From NCBI RefSeq assembly GCF_000472505.1, contig NZ_AWZR01000001.1, positions 549,693 to 613,692 on the forward strand: 64,000 nucleotides of DNA, in the 5' to 3' direction. Below are positions 1 to 9,115 of this stretch, one piece after another (position 1 is the stretch's first letter; every line of letters begins with the position of its first letter). Source of the stretch: Luteimonas sp. J29 (lineage in GTDB: Bacteria > Pseudomonadota > Gammaproteobacteria > Xanthomonadales > Xanthomonadaceae). A model generated the notes under the pieces. That model did no database searches. It had not been told where the DNA came from and was given only the letters and a program-made list of their open reading frames with translations. Made by a program: the position numbers and the translations under genes.

Positions 1-586
1 GCGCGCCGATGATCGCGGTCACGGTCGGCATCCACACCAGCGCCTGCCAGGGGTAACCGATGGACAGCGCGTAACCGATCAGCAGCGCATTGAGCCCCAC
101 CAGCGCCGCCAGGTAGGGCAGCATCGCGCGCCCGCGGCGCGGCTGCAGCATCACGCAGCCGAACACGAAGTAGCTCAGGCCCGACGGATACCACGGCAGC
201 ACCACCAGGCACATCGCCACCATCGCCAGCGCCGCGGCGTAGGCCTTGCGCGGAGTCTGCACGATGCTGGTGGCGTACAGCCACAGGAACAGCGGGAAGG
301 TGACCGCAGTGGTCGCGGCCCAGCGCAGGCTGTAGCCGTACTCGCCGCCGGCGAAGGCGGGGGTGATGAACACCCACACCGCCCACACCACGTGCACCAT
401 CGCGCCCCAGGGCGGGCGCCCCATGCGCTGGTCGCAGGCGGCGATCGAGCCAGGGCGCGGCGGGAACCAGCGCCACAGCGCCCGCGCGACCGCGGCGCGC
501 AGGCCGCGCCCGCGCGGCGTCGCCTGCGGCGCGGCCGGCGCGGCTGGCAAGGCGTCGTCGCTGGGGCCGGGCGTGGTCGTGTTCAT
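1..586 (-). CDS. DesK-like sensor histidine kinase, N-terminal part (cut by window edge)
   Basis: Starts at ATG 586 on the minus strand and is still open at base 1, so only the first 195 residues are visible. After a Pro/Ala-rich cytoplasmic tail and an Arg-rich stretch (about 26-45) come about six hydrophobic segments (roughly 61-78, 88-107, 115-133, 136-147, 155-173, 180-195). This is the layout of the membrane sensor of DesK/NarL-type histidine kinases; the kinase domain would lie outside the window. It begins 24 bp after the stop of an ABC-2 permease gene on the same strand. Exporter ATPase, permease, DesK-type kinase and LuxR-type regulator is a common operon order, which is the main basis of the call. 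The kinase function itself is inferred, since no catalytic motif is in view. Confidence 0.6.
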   Translation of the reverse strand, partial: MNTTTPGPSDDALPAAPAAPQATPRGRGLRAAVARALWRWFPPRPGSIAACDQRMGRPPWGAMVHVVWAVWVFITPAFAGGEYGYSLRWAATTAVTFPLFLWLYATSIVQTPRKAYAAALAMVAMCLVVLPWYPSGLSYFVFGCVMLQPRRGRAMLPYLAALVGLNALLIGYALSIGYPWQALVWMPTVTAIIGA

Positions 587-610
587 GGCGGGCCTCGCGG
601 GTTGCCGGCG

Positions 611-1366
611 TCACTCGGCCGCGTGCAGGCGGCGGCGGGCGAGGGCGAAGAAGACGACCGCCACCAGCGCCAGCACCGCGGCGTGCACCCAGGCACGGCC
701 GCCATCGTCGTGCCCGACCACCTTCAGCGCAAGCCGGCCCAGGTGGTAGGCCGGCCACGCGGGGGCGATCCCGGCCAGCCAGTCGGGCAGCATCGACAGC
801 GGCATCCACAGCCCCGACAGGAACGACATCGGCAGGTACAGCACGTTGAGCAGCGCCGGCGCGGCGTTGCCGCCGACCAGGGTGCCGACCCACAGCCCGA
901 TCGCCGCGAACGGCAGCACCCCGGCCATGTTCACCAGCGCCAGCCCGGCCCACTGCGCCGGCGCCAGGCGCACCCCGCCCGCGGTCGCGGCCAGCGTGGC
1001 CAGCAGCAGCGAGATCGCGGCCGCGAACAGCACCGCCATCGCCATCTTCGCCAGCAGCATCGACCCCGGCGGCGTGGGCAGGGTGCGGCGCAGGCGCAGG
1101 TAGCCGCGCTCGCGGTCCATGGCGATGGTGACGCCGAAGCCGAACAGCGCCGCGCCGACCACGCCGAACGCGCCGTAGCTGGCCAGCAGGTAGGCGGCGG
1201 CGCCGGGGTTGCCGCGGTTGAGCACCACCGCGAACAGCAGGTAGAACATCGCCGGGAACGCGAGCACCGGCACGCCGAACGCGGGTTCGCGCGCCAGCCG
1301 CACCAGTTCGCAGCGGGCTTCGGCAAGGTGGGCGCGCAGCGGCGCGCGCAGGGTGGTGGTATGCAT
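611..1366 (-). CDS. ABC-2 type transporter permease
   Basis: This 251-residue membrane protein is the transmembrane half of an ABC-2 exporter. About six hydrophobic helices follow an N-terminal amphipathic region; a conserved-looking FLSGLWMPLSMLPDW stretch before the last helices is typical of ABC-2 permeases. The ATG at 1366 shares one base with the stop of the ATPase gene (TGATG), so the two are translationally coupled. The substrate cannot be read from the sequence. Families with this arrangement include drug, polyketide and membrane-stress exporters controlled by a DesK-like kinase, and such a kinase follows immediately. Confidence 0.85.
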   Translation of the reverse strand: MHTTTLRAPLRAHLAEARCELVRLAREPAFGVPVLAFPAMFYLLFAVVLNRGNPGAAAYLLASYGAFGVVGAALFGFGVTIAMDRERGYLRLRRTLPTPPGSMLLAKMAMAVLFAAAISLLLATLAATAGGVRLAPAQWAGLALVNMAGVLPFAAIGLWVGTLVGGNAAPALLNVLYLPMSFLSGLWMPLSMLPDWLAGIAPAWPAYHLGRLALKVVGHDDGGRAWVHAAVLALVAVVFFALARRRLHAAE

Positions 1367-2277
1367 CAGGCGGCCTCCTGCAGGGCGTCGGTGGACCGGG
1401 TCAGGGCGAGGAAGGCGTCGGCCAGGCCGGCGCGGCGGATCTCCAGGTCGCACGTGCCGGGGTCGGCGTCGAGCAGGCGCCGCACCACCGGCTCGGCCGG
1501 TTCGGCGACGATCCGCAGCGCCTCGCCCTCGCGCACCGCCTCGACCACGCCCGGCCACTGCGCCACCACGTCGGCGGCCAGGCGCGAGCGGCACTGGATC
1601 CGGCGCAGCGACACCCGCGCGCGGACCTCGTCGACGCTGCCTTCCGCGACCAGGCGGCCGCCGTCGAGCACCGCGACCCGGTCCGAGAGCGCCTCGGCTT
1701 CCTCCAGGTAGTGCGTGGTGAGCAGCACCGCGCTGCCGTCGGCCACCAGCTCGCGCACCGCGGCCCACAGGCCCTGGCGCGCGTCGATGTCCAGGCCGGT
1801 GGTCGGCTCGTCGAGGAACAGCAGGCGCGGGCGGCCGCAGATCGCGAGCGCGAACTGCACGCGCCGCTGCTGTCCGCCCGACAGCTTCCCGTAGCGGCGG
1901 CCGACCAGGCCGTCGAGGCCGGCGAGCGCGACGCAGTCGGCCACGCTGCGCGGCTGCGGATAGCCGGCGCGCACCATGTCGAGCAGCTCGCCCACCTGCA
2001 GCCGCTCGGGCAGCGCGGCCGACTGCAGCATCGCGCCGCACCGGCGCCGCACGTCGAGGCTGCCGGGCGCCTGGCCGAAGACCGAAACCTCGCCGGCATC
2101 GGCCGCCAGCAGGCCGAGCAGCAGGCCCACCGCGGTGCTCTTGCCGGCGCCGTTGACGCCCAGCAGGGAGGTCACCTGGCCGGCGCGCAGCTGCAGGTCG
2201 ACGCCGTCGAGCGCGCGGGTGGCGCCATAGCGCTTGCAGGCGCCGCGCAGGACGGCAAGCGGTCGTGTCGATTCCAT
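1366..2277 (-). CDS. ABC transporter ATP-binding protein
   Basis: This 303-residue protein is a single ABC ATPase domain with a C-terminal extension. The Walker A motif GVNGAGKST is at residues 40-48. The signature LSGGQQRR and the Walker B/D-loop LLFLDEPTTGLD follow in the usual order. The last 80 residues or so resemble the regulatory tail of CcmA/DrrA-type exporter ATPases. It should power export by the overlapping permease. It is the first gene of a minus-strand operon with permease and sensor kinase, and its promoter must lie in the 209-bp divergent region shared with the plus-strand efflux adaptor gene. Confidence 0.9.
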   Translation of the reverse strand: MESTRPLAVLRGACKRYGATRALDGVDLQLRAGQVTSLLGVNGAGKSTAVGLLLGLLAADAGEVSVFGQAPGSLDVRRRCGAMLQSAALPERLQVGELLDMVRAGYPQPRSVADCVALAGLDGLVGRRYGKLSGGQQRRVQFALAICGRPRLLFLDEPTTGLDIDARQGLWAAVRELVADGSAVLLTTHYLEEAEALSDRVAVLDGGRLVAEGSVDEVRARVSLRRIQCRSRLAADVVAQWPGVVEAVREGEALRIVAEPAEPVVRRLLDADPGTCDLEIRRAGLADAFLALTRSTDALQEAA

Positions 2278-2363
2278 GGTGCGTGCTCCGTCGTATCCCG
2301 CGATGCCGGCATGCTCGCGCCGCCCGCGCGCGGGCGGCAGCCACGTGCGTCAGCACATCCGGG

Positions 2364-2375
2364 TGACAGCTGTCA
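2364..2375. promoter_or_regulatory. Perfect 12-bp palindrome in divergent promoter region
   Basis: TGACAGCTGTCA reads the same on both strands. It sits between two divergent transport operons, 87 bp upstream of the ABC ATPase start and 111 bp upstream of the adaptor start. A dimeric regulator such as the LuxR-type partner expected for the neighbouring DesK-like kinase could bind it. That assignment is inference. Confidence 0.4.
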
Positions 2376-2486
2376 GGGGCCCCGGACGCGCCTGGCGGCT
2401 AGCCTGTGCCGGCCTCGCGAAGGGCCCGGGCCGGTGCATCGCGGCCTGCTGGGTCACAATGGGCGCCCTTCCACGTCCTGTCTGTC

Positions 2487-3719
2487 ATGAACACCAACGC
2501 CGACCTGCTCAGGGAACTCCGCATCGACCGCACGCCCGGACCGCCGCCGTCGCGCAAGGGACTGTGGATCGCGCTGGCGTGCATCGTGCTGCTCGCGCTG
2601 CTGGCGCTGGGCGGCTGGTGGCTGTTCGGGCGCCAGGCGCCGGTGCCGGTGCAGACCGCCACCGCGGTATCGCTCGCGTCCGGCAGCGCGCCGGCCTCGG
2701 TGCTCGACGCCTCCGGCTACGTGGTGGCGCGGCGCATGGCCACGGTCTCGGCCAAGATCACCGGGCGCGTGCGCGAGGTGCTGATCGAGGAAGGCATGCG
2801 GGTGGAGGAAGGCCAGGTGATGGCGCGGCTCGACCCGATCGACGCCGACGCGCAGCGCGCGCTCTCGCAGTCGCAGCTGGAGGCGGCGCGCAGCCAGGCC
2901 GGCAGCGTCGAGGCGCGGCTGAAGGAAGCCGAGGCCAACGCCGCGCGGCTCGCGCAGCTGGTCGGCCGGCAGCTGGTGTCGAAGGCGCAGTACGACGAGG
3001 CCGTCGCCCAGCGCGATGCGCTGCGGGCCGAGCTGGCCGCCGCGCGGCGCAACGTCGAGGTCGCGGCCGACGGCCTGCGCATCGCCGACATCGGCGTGGA
3101 CAACACCGTGGTGCGCGCGCCGTTCGCGGGCGTGGTGATCGCCAAGGCCGCGCAGCCGGGCGAGATCGTCTCGCCGCTGTCGGCCGGCGGCGGCTTCACC
3201 CGCACCGGCATCGGCACCATCGTGGACATGGATTCGCTGGAGGTGGAGGTCGACGTGGGCGAGGCCTACATCGGCAGGGTGCAGCCGAAGATGCCGGTCG
3301 AGGCCACGCTCACCTCGTATCCGGACTGGAAGATCCCGGCCGAGGTGATCGCGATCATCCCCTCGGCCGACCGCGGCAAGGCGACGGTGCGGGTGCGCGT
3401 GGCGCTGAAGCAGAAGGACGCGCGCATCGTCCCGGACATGGGCGTGACCGTGCGCTTCCTGGAGAAGGCGCCGGAGGACGGCGAGGAGCCGCGCCGCGGC
3501 GTGCGCGTGCCCGCCTCGGCCGTGGTCCAGCGCGACGGCGCGAGCGCGGTCTACGTGGTGCGCGGCGACGGCACCGTGGAACTGCGCCGGGTCGAGGCCG
3601 GCGCCACCCTGGCCGATGACCGCGAGGTCCTGTCCGGACTGGCGCCGGGCGAGAGCGTGGTGGTGAAGCCGCCCGCGGAACTGGCCGACGGCGCGCGCGT
3701 CGCCACCGGGGCGAAGTGA
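2487..3719 (+). CDS. HlyD/MacA-family efflux periplasmic adaptor subunit
   Basis: This 410-residue membrane fusion protein should bridge an inner-membrane ABC exporter to an outer-membrane channel. It has a short cytoplasmic N-terminus and one membrane anchor (about 27-48). An alpha-helical hairpin (about 105-190) is flanked by lipoyl-like halves, and a beta-barrel follows with the phrase FAGVVIAKAAQPGEIVSP. The ATG at 2487 is chosen because the anchor follows it at the normal distance. An upstream in-frame start at 2406 would add 27 residues of Arg-rich sequence unlike the family. It is the first gene of a four-gene plus-strand operon with an ATPase and two permeases. The substrate is unknown. 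Confidence 0.88.
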   Translation: MNTNADLLRELRIDRTPGPPPSRKGLWIALACIVLLALLALGGWWLFGRQAPVPVQTATAVSLASGSAPASVLDASGYVVARRMATVSAKITGRVREVLIEEGMRVEEGQVMARLDPIDADAQRALSQSQLEAARSQAGSVEARLKEAEANAARLAQLVGRQLVSKAQYDEAVAQRDALRAELAAARRNVEVAADGLRIADIGVDNTVVRAPFAGVVIAKAAQPGEIVSPLSAGGGFTRTGIGTIVDMDSLEVEVDVGEAYIGRVQPKMPVEATLTSYPDWKIPAEVIAIIPSADRGKATVRVRVALKQKDARIVPDMGVTVRFLEKAPEDGEEPRRGVRVPASAVVQRDGASAVYVVRGDGTVELRRVEAGATLADDREVLSGLAPGESVVVKPPAELADGARVATGAK

Positions 3720-3819
3720 GCGCGGCCGGCACTGCATGACCTCCGTGCGCCGCGCCGCGAAGCGTGCCGCACGGTTCCACGGGGACGTCCCCGACCCATC
3801 CGACACAGCGAGGCAAGCC

Positions 3820-4512
3820 ATGGCATCCCTGGTATCGATCCGCAGCCTGACCAAGACCTACCAGCGCGGCCCCGAGAAGGTGGAGGTGCTGCACGGCATC
3901 GACCTTGACATCGAGCAGGGCGATTTCGTGGCCCTGATGGGCCCGTCGGGCTCGGGCAAGACGACGCTGCTCAACCTGATCGGCGGCCTGGACTCGCCGA
4001 CCTCCGGCAGCATCGAGGTCGACGGCCAGCGCATCGACCAGCTCTCGGGCAGCCGGCTGTCGCACTGGCGCAGCCAGAACGTGGGCTACGTGTTCCAGTT
4101 CTACAACCTGATGCCGGCGCTGAGCGCTCAGAAGAACGTCGAGCTGCCGCTGCTGCTGACGAAGCTCGGCGCGGCGCAGCGCAAGCGCAATGCGCAGATC
4201 GCGCTGACCCTGGTGGGCCTGGCCGACCGCATGTCGCACAAGCCGGGCGAGCTGTCGGGCGGCCAGCAGCAGCGCGTGGCGATCGCGCGCGCGATCGTCT
4301 CCGACCCCAAGCTGCTGATCTGCGACGAGCCCACAGGCGACCTCGACCGCCAGTCGGCGGAGGAGATCCTGGGCCTGCTGCAGACGCTCAACCGCGAGCA
4401 CGGCAAGACCATCGTGATGGTCACCCACGATCCCAAGGCCGCCGAGTACGCCAGCCACACGCTGCACCTGGACAAGGGCACCCTGGTCGGGCACCAGGCC
4501 CACGCGGCCTGA
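3820..4512 (+). CDS. MacB/LolD-type ABC transporter ATP-binding protein
   Basis: This 230-residue stand-alone ATPase has Walker A GPSGSGKTT (residues 41-49), the Q-loop VFQFYNLMP (about 91-99), signature LSGGQQQR (from 145) and Walker B LLICDEPTGDLD (from 165). The Q-loop and the DEPTGDLD form are characteristic of the MacB/LolD/FtsE group, which drives mechanotransmission across the periplasm rather than ordinary substrate translocation. The start at 3820 is chosen because family members begin a few residues before the first beta strand. In-frame codons upstream encode Arg-rich sequence. It lies between the adaptor gene and two FtsX-like permeases. Confidence 0.9.
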   Translation: MASLVSIRSLTKTYQRGPEKVEVLHGIDLDIEQGDFVALMGPSGSGKTTLLNLIGGLDSPTSGSIEVDGQRIDQLSGSRLSHWRSQNVGYVFQFYNLMPALSAQKNVELPLLLTKLGAAQRKRNAQIALTLVGLADRMSHKPGELSGGQQQRVAIARAIVSDPKLLICDEPTGDLDRQSAEEILGLLQTLNREHGKTIVMVTHDPKAAEYASHTLHLDKGTLVGHQAHAA

Positions 4513-4527
4513 GCCGGGAGGCGCGCG

Positions 4528-5694
4528 ATGAAGTACTTCCACCTGATCTGGGCCGCGCTGTTCCGGCGCAAGGCCCGCACCTTCCTGACCCTGGCGTCGA
4601 TCATGGCGGCGTTCCTGCTGTTCGGCATGCTCGACGGGATCCGCACCACGTTCGCCCAGATCGGCCAGAACGCCGACGGCGCGCAGCGGCTGCAGACCAC
4701 GTCGCGGCTGTCGATGGTGCAGATGCTGCCGCTCGCGCTGCGTTCGCGGATCGAACAGGTCGACAACATCGAGGCCGTGACCTGGGCGAACTGGTTCGGC
4801 GGCGCCTACCAGGACCCGCGCAACCAGCTGTTCACCATCGCGGTCGCGCCCAACTACCTCGACCTGTACCCGGAGATCGTGGTCGATCCGGCGGAGCTCG
4901 AGAAGTGGAAAGCGACCCGCAACGGCATGCTGGTCGGCGAGGACATGATGGCCCGCTTCAACTGGGAGGTGGGCCAGACCCTGCCGCTGCAGTCGACGAT
5001 CTTCCCCAACAGCGACGGCAGCCTCAACTGGCAGTTCCAGATCGTGGGCGTGATCCGCCAGCGCGAGGACTCCGACAACGGCTTCTTCGGCGCGATGATG
5101 CTGATGCACTACGACTATTTCGCCGAATCCACGCCGTACGTGAACGACGAGGTGGGCTGGTACATCAGCCGGGTGTCGGACGTGAACCGCAGCGACGCCG
5201 CGGCCAAGGCGATCGACGCGCTCACCGCGAACTCGCCCCACGAGACCCGGACCATGACCGAGCAGGCCGCGATGGCCGCGCAGATCAAGCAGGTCGCCGA
5301 CATCGGCCTGATCGTGGGCTCGATCATGGGCGCGGTGTTCTTCACCCTGCTGCTGCTGACCGGCAACACCATGGCCCAGGCGGTGCGCGAGCGCACCTCG
5401 GAACTGGCCGTGCTCAAGACCATCGGCTTCGCCAGCCACAGCGTACTGGCGATGGTGCTGGCCGAGTCGGTGCTGCTGGTGGTGCTGGGCGGCGTGCTCG
5501 GCCTGGCCCTGGCCGCGGTGCTCGGGCCGGTAGCCGGCGCGGTAAGCCGCGGCGCGGTCAACCTGCCGCCGATCGGCCCGGGCAGCTGGGCGCTGGGCCT
5601 GGGGCTGATGGTGGCGATCGGGCTGCTGGTGGGCGCGCTCCCGGCGATCCGGGCGATGCGCCTGAACATCGTCGATGCGCTCGCCGGGCGCTGA
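4528..5694 (+). CDS. FtsX/MacB-family ABC transporter permease
   Basis: This 388-residue protein has the MacB architecture: one N-terminal helix (about 17-35), a large periplasmic domain (about 40-255) and three C-terminal helices with the FtsX-domain run VRERTSELAVLKTIGF between the first and second. It starts 15 bp after the ATPase stop behind GGGAGG. It has a sister permease directly downstream, so the exporter is probably a heterodimeric permease pair with a separate ATPase, as in LolCDE. The substrate is not known. Confidence 0.88.
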   Translation: MKYFHLIWAALFRRKARTFLTLASIMAAFLLFGMLDGIRTTFAQIGQNADGAQRLQTTSRLSMVQMLPLALRSRIEQVDNIEAVTWANWFGGAYQDPRNQLFTIAVAPNYLDLYPEIVVDPAELEKWKATRNGMLVGEDMMARFNWEVGQTLPLQSTIFPNSDGSLNWQFQIVGVIRQREDSDNGFFGAMMLMHYDYFAESTPYVNDEVGWYISRVSDVNRSDAAAKAIDALTANSPHETRTMTEQAAMAAQIKQVADIGLIVGSIMGAVFFTLLLLTGNTMAQAVRERTSELAVLKTIGFASHSVLAMVLAESVLLVVLGGVLGLALAAVLGPVAGAVSRGAVNLPPIGPGSWALGLGLMVAIGLLVGALPAIRAMRLNIVDALAGR

Positions 5695-5712
5695 CGCCGG
5701 ACCCATGAGGAC

Positions 5713-7035
5713 ATGCGGATGAACATGATGAAGAAGTTGCTGCGCGCCCTCGGCCTGCTCGCGCTGGTGGTCGCGTTCCTGGTGGTGTGGGTGATGCTGC
5801 CGTGGCAGGGCGCGCTGGCGCTGGCCGCCGCGCTGGCGCTGTGGATGGCGCTGACCCGCGCCGGCCGCCAGGCGGCGTCGGTCACCTGGGTCGGCGTGGC
5901 GACGCTGCGCCAGCGCCTGGGCGCCTCGTCGGTGGTAGTGGTCGGCATCGCCGGCGTGGTCGGCGTGCTGGTGGCGCTGCTGGCGATGGCCGAGGGCTAC
6001 CGGCACACGGTCAACAGCGCCGGCAGGGAGGACGTGGCGATCGTGCTGCGCGGCGGATCCTCGGCCGAGCTGATGTCGGTGCTGTCGCGCGACGAAATCC
6101 TGGCGATCGAGCGCGCGCCGGAGATCGCGCGCGACGCCGAGGGCCGGCCGCTGGCCTCGGCCGAACTCGTGGTCTCGGCCAACGTGCCGCGCCGCGACGG
6201 CGAGGATGGCAGCGTGACCCTGCGCGGCGTCGGCGAGATGGCGTGGGCGGTGCGGCCGGAGGTCCGGCTGGTGGACGGTCGCCGGTTCGAGACCGGCCGC
6301 CGCGAACTGGTCGTCGGCCGCGGTGCGCAGCGCCAGTTCCAGGGCCTGGAGCCGGGCAACGAGGTGCAGCTGGGCAACGAGCGCTGGACCGTGGTCGGCG
6401 TGTTCGAGTCCGGCGACGCGACCGAGTCGGAGATGTGGGCCGACGCCGAGGTGGTGGGGGCGACCTACCGCCGCGGCAGCAGCCGCGCTTCGCTGTACGC
6501 GAAGCTCACCTCGGCCGAGGCGATGAACGCGTTCAAGGCCACCCTCGCCGCCGACCCGCGGCTGACGGTGGACGCGGACACCACGCTCGGCTACTTCGCC
6601 AGCCAGTCGCGCACCCTGACCACGGTGCTGCGGGTGGTGGGTATCGTGGTCGGTTCGATCATGGCGATCGGCGCGGTGTTCGGCGCGCTCAACACCATGT
6701 TCGCCACGGTCGCCTCGCGCGCGCGCGAGATCGCGACCCTGCGCGCGATCGGTTTCTCCGGCTTGCCGGTGGTGGTGGCGGTAATGCTCGAGACCATGCT
6801 GCTGGCCCTGCTCGGCGGCCTGGCCGGCGGCCTGATCGCATGGCTGCTGTTCAACGGTTACACCGCCTCGACCCTGGCGGGCGGCGTGGCCAGCCTGAGC
6901 TTCGAGTTCCGGGTCTCGCCGCAGCTGCTGTGGGAGGGCCTGAAGTGGGCCCTGGCGATCGGCTTCATCGGCGGCCTGTTCCCGGCGGTGCGCGCGGCCA
7001 CGCTGCCGGTCACCGACGCCCTGCGCGCGATGTAG
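5713..7035 (+). CDS. FtsX/MacB-family ABC transporter permease (second subunit)
   Basis: Up to 440 residues. Two N-terminal hydrophobic segments (about 10-45) and a further one near residues 75-95 precede the periplasmic MacB-like core. Three C-terminal helices contain the FtsX signature ASRAREIATLRAIGF. Compared with the upstream permease it has an extra pair of N-terminal hydrophobic stretches. Two ATG codons are close together. The second, at 5719, sits 8 nt after GAGG (5707-5710) and is the better ribosome start; using it shortens the protein by two residues. It closes the efflux operon, and its stop is followed by GC-rich palindromes facing dapA. Confidence 0.86.
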   Translation: MRMNMMKKLLRALGLLALVVAFLVVWVMLPWQGALALAAALALWMALTRAGRQAASVTWVGVATLRQRLGASSVVVVGIAGVVGVLVALLAMAEGYRHTVNSAGREDVAIVLRGGSSAELMSVLSRDEILAIERAPEIARDAEGRPLASAELVVSANVPRRDGEDGSVTLRGVGEMAWAVRPEVRLVDGRRFETGRRELVVGRGAQRQFQGLEPGNEVQLGNERWTVVGVFESGDATESEMWADAEVVGATYRRGSSRASLYAKLTSAEAMNAFKATLAADPRLTVDADTTLGYFASQSRTLTTVLRVVGIVVGSIMAIGAVFGALNTMFATVASRAREIATLRAIGFSGLPVVVAVMLETMLLALLGGLAGGLIAWLLFNGYTASTLAGGVASLSFEFRVSPQLLWEGLKWALAIGFIGGLFPAVRAATLPVTDALRAM

Positions 7036-7181
7036 GGCGCGCGCAGTCCCGCTCCTTCCCCCGCCCGCGGGGGAAGGCCGGGATGGGGGCGCACCGCGAG
7101 CGCGTGGCCCGGTCGACGCGGCGACCTGCGGGCCCCCGCCGAACCCCCCCCGCAAGCGGGAGAGGGAGCCGTGGCGTGGGG
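7036..7181. repeat. REP-like GC palindromes between convergent genes
   Basis: The 146-bp gap between two convergent genes holds a perfect 11-bp inverted repeat with a 2-nt loop (7054-7064 and 7067-7077), followed by a G-rich tail (about 7076-7090). A second, smaller unit, CCCGC-aa-GCGGG, lies near 7149-7160 in the opposite direction. The same stem-plus-tail design recurs at 35775-35875 and 59692-59730. It may act as a bidirectional transcription terminator. The element family is judged by eye only. Confidence 0.6.
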
Positions 7182-8081
7182 CTACGCCAGCAGGCCCGCC
7201 TCGCGCAGCGCCGCCTCGACCGCCGGCCGGTTCCCCTCGGCCAGTTCGGTCATCGGCAGCCGCAGCGTGCCGCCGCAGCGGCCCAGCCGCGCGAGCGCCC
7301 ACTTCACCGGGATCGGATTGGCCTCGACGAACAGCTGCCGGTGCAGCGGCAGCAGGCGCAGCTGGATCTCCATCGCGCGGGCTACGTCGCCGGCCAGCGC
7401 CGCCGCGCACAGCTCGTGCATCAGCCGCGGCGCGACGTTGGCGGTGACGCTGACGTTACCGTCCCCGCCGCACAGCATCAGGGCGACCGCGGTGGCGTCG
7501 TCGCCGGAATAGACCAGGAAGCCCGCCGGCCGTTCGCGGATCAGCCACTGTGCGCGCTCGATGTTGCCGGTGGCCTCCTTGATCGCGCGGATGCCCGGCA
7601 CCTGCGCCAGCCGGAGCACGGTGTCGTGCAGCAGATCGGCGCCGGATCGGCCGGGCACGTTGTAGAGCACGACCGGCAGGTCGCCGGTGGCCTCGGCGAT
7701 CGCGCGGAAGTGGCGGTACATGCCTTCCTGGCCGGGCTTGTTGTAGTACGGCACCACCTGCAGCTGCGAGTCGGCGCCGACCTTGCGCGCGTACTCGGCC
7801 AGCGCGATCGCCTCGCGCGTGGAGTTGCCGCCGCAGCCGGCCATCACCGGGACCCGGCCCGCGGCCTGCTCGACCGCGACCCGGATCACCTCGCAGTGCT
7901 CCTCCACGTCCACGGTCGGCGACTCGCCGGTGGTGCCGACCACGCCGATGCAGTCGGTGCCCTGCTCGACGTGCCAGTCGACGAGCGCGCGCAGCGCGTC
8001 GTAGTCGACGCTGCCGTCCTCGTGCATCGGCGTGACGAGCGCGACGATGCTGCCGCGCGGGAGTGGGCTGCTGGCGTTCAT
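7182..8081 (-). CDS. dapA: 4-hydroxy-tetrahydrodipicolinate synthase
   Basis: DapA condenses pyruvate with aspartate semialdehyde, the first committed step to diaminopimelate and lysine. The protein has 299 residues, normal for the family. Visible active-site elements are GTTGESPTV (threonine pair of the proton relay), YNVPGRSG (tyrosine and arginine region) and IKEATGN, whose lysine forms the Schiff base with pyruvate. The ATG at 8081 gives the standard N-terminus ahead of GSIVALVTP. Two DMT-family exporter genes lie upstream on the same strand, 122 bp away, so dapA probably has its own promoter. Confidence 0.95.
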   Translation of the reverse strand: MNASSPLPRGSIVALVTPMHEDGSVDYDALRALVDWHVEQGTDCIGVVGTTGESPTVDVEEHCEVIRVAVEQAAGRVPVMAGCGGNSTREAIALAEYARKVGADSQLQVVPYYNKPGQEGMYRHFRAIAEATGDLPVVLYNVPGRSGADLLHDTVLRLAQVPGIRAIKEATGNIERAQWLIRERPAGFLVYSGDDATAVALMLCGGDGNVSVTANVAPRLMHELCAAALAGDVARAMEIQLRLLPLHRQLFVEANPIPVKWALARLGRCGGTLRLPMTELAEGNRPAVEAALREAGLLA

Positions 8082-8203
8082 GGCGGTGGCTTGCGACGTG
8101 CGTGGATGCGAATCCTTCGATTGTAGGCCAGCGCATGGACCCGCGCGCACCGCGCCCGCGTTGCTCACCGTTGCAACCGTTTCCGCTGCGCGCGGTCGAT
8201 CCC

Positions 8204-9115
8204 TCAGGCCTGCTGCGCCACGATCCGGCGCCGCGCGGCGAGCACGCCGTCGGTGGCGAACACCGCCAGCCCGACCCAGATGAAGCCGAATCCGATCGCG
8301 CGGTCGGCGCCGAAGTACTCGCCGAAGAAGAACACGCCCAGCAGCAGCTGCAGGGTCGGGCCGATGTACTGCAGCACCCCGACCACGCTCAGCGGTACGC
8401 GGCGCACCGCGTAGGCGAAGAAGATCAGCGGGATCGCGGTGAGCGCGCCGCCCGCCACGAGCAGGGCGTCGGTCCAGCCGCCCCAGCGCAGGGAGAAGAA
8501 CCCGCCCTCGCCGCTGGTCTCGATCCAGGCCAGGCACGCCAGCGCCGGGACCAGCACGAACATGTTCTCCACGCCCAGCCCGCGCACCGCCTCGACCGCG
8601 GCGAACTTGCGCAGCACCCCGTACAGCGCGAACGACCCGGCCAGGCACAGCGCGATCCACGGGAAGTCCCCGTAACGCGTGGTCAGCCACAGCACGCCGC
8701 ACGCCGCCAGCAGCACCGAGCACCACTGCGGCGGCGACAGCCGCTCGCGCAGGAACACCACCCCGATCAGCACGTTGAGCAGCGGGTTGATGAAGTAGCC
8801 CAGGCTGGCCTCGACCACGTGCCCGGCGTTCACCGCCCACACGTACAGGCCCCAGTTGACGGCGATCAGGACGCCGGACGCGGCGAGCATCGCCGCCAGC
8901 CGCGGCTGCACCAGCACCTCGCGCAGCCAGCCGCGGCCGTTGCGCAGGGTCAGCCAGGCGGCCACCAGCACCGCGCACCAGATCGCGCGGTGGAGCACGA
9001 TCTGCAGCGACGGCACCGCGCGCAGCAGGTGCCAGTAGAGCGGCATCAGGCCCCAGATGACGAAGGCGCCGACCGCCACCCACAGGGCGCGCCGGTCGGG
9101 GATCGCCGGGCTCAC
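8204..9115 (-). CDS. rarD: EamA/RhaT-family transporter, RarD type
   Basis: This 303-residue inner-membrane protein has about ten hydrophobic helices and the RarD hallmarks: [10 protein letters not shown] in helix 1, an [28 protein letters not shown] stretch (its opening AVNWGLYVW is diagnostic), and [12 protein letters not shown] near the C-terminus. RarD proteins are drug/metabolite transporters with no firm substrate. Translation should begin at GTG 9115, which overlaps the stop of the upstream DMT gene by four bases (GTGA). The two transporters are therefore coupled and perhaps act together. Confidence 0.88.
   Translation of the reverse strand: MSPAIPDRRALWVAVGAFVIWGLMPLYWHLLRAVPSLQIVLHRAIWCAVLVAAWLTLRNGRGWLREVLVQPRLAAMLAASGVLIAVNWGLYVWAVNAGHVVEASLGYFINPLLNVLIGVVFLRERLSPPQWCSVLLAACGVLWLTTRYGDFPWIALCLAGSFALYGVLRKFAAVEAVRGLGVENMFVLVPALACLAWIETSGEGGFFSLRWGGWTDALLVAGGALTAIPLIFFAYAVRRVPLSVVGVLQYIGPTLQLLLGVFFFGEYFGADRAIGFGFIWVGLAVFATDGVLAARRRIVAQQA

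Noticed and set aside
611-2356. A single 581-codon ATPase-permease fusion
   Set aside because: The frame that runs through reads the ATPase part in the wrong frame (no Walker motifs). The real ATPase frame ends at 1366 and the permease starts there with a one-base overlap.
3355-7410. A 1351-codon open frame on the minus strand opposite the MacAB-like operon
   Set aside because: Its translation is Arg/His/Gly-rich without domains, while the plus strand carries four recognisable genes. In GC-rich DNA the antisense frame often lacks stop codons.
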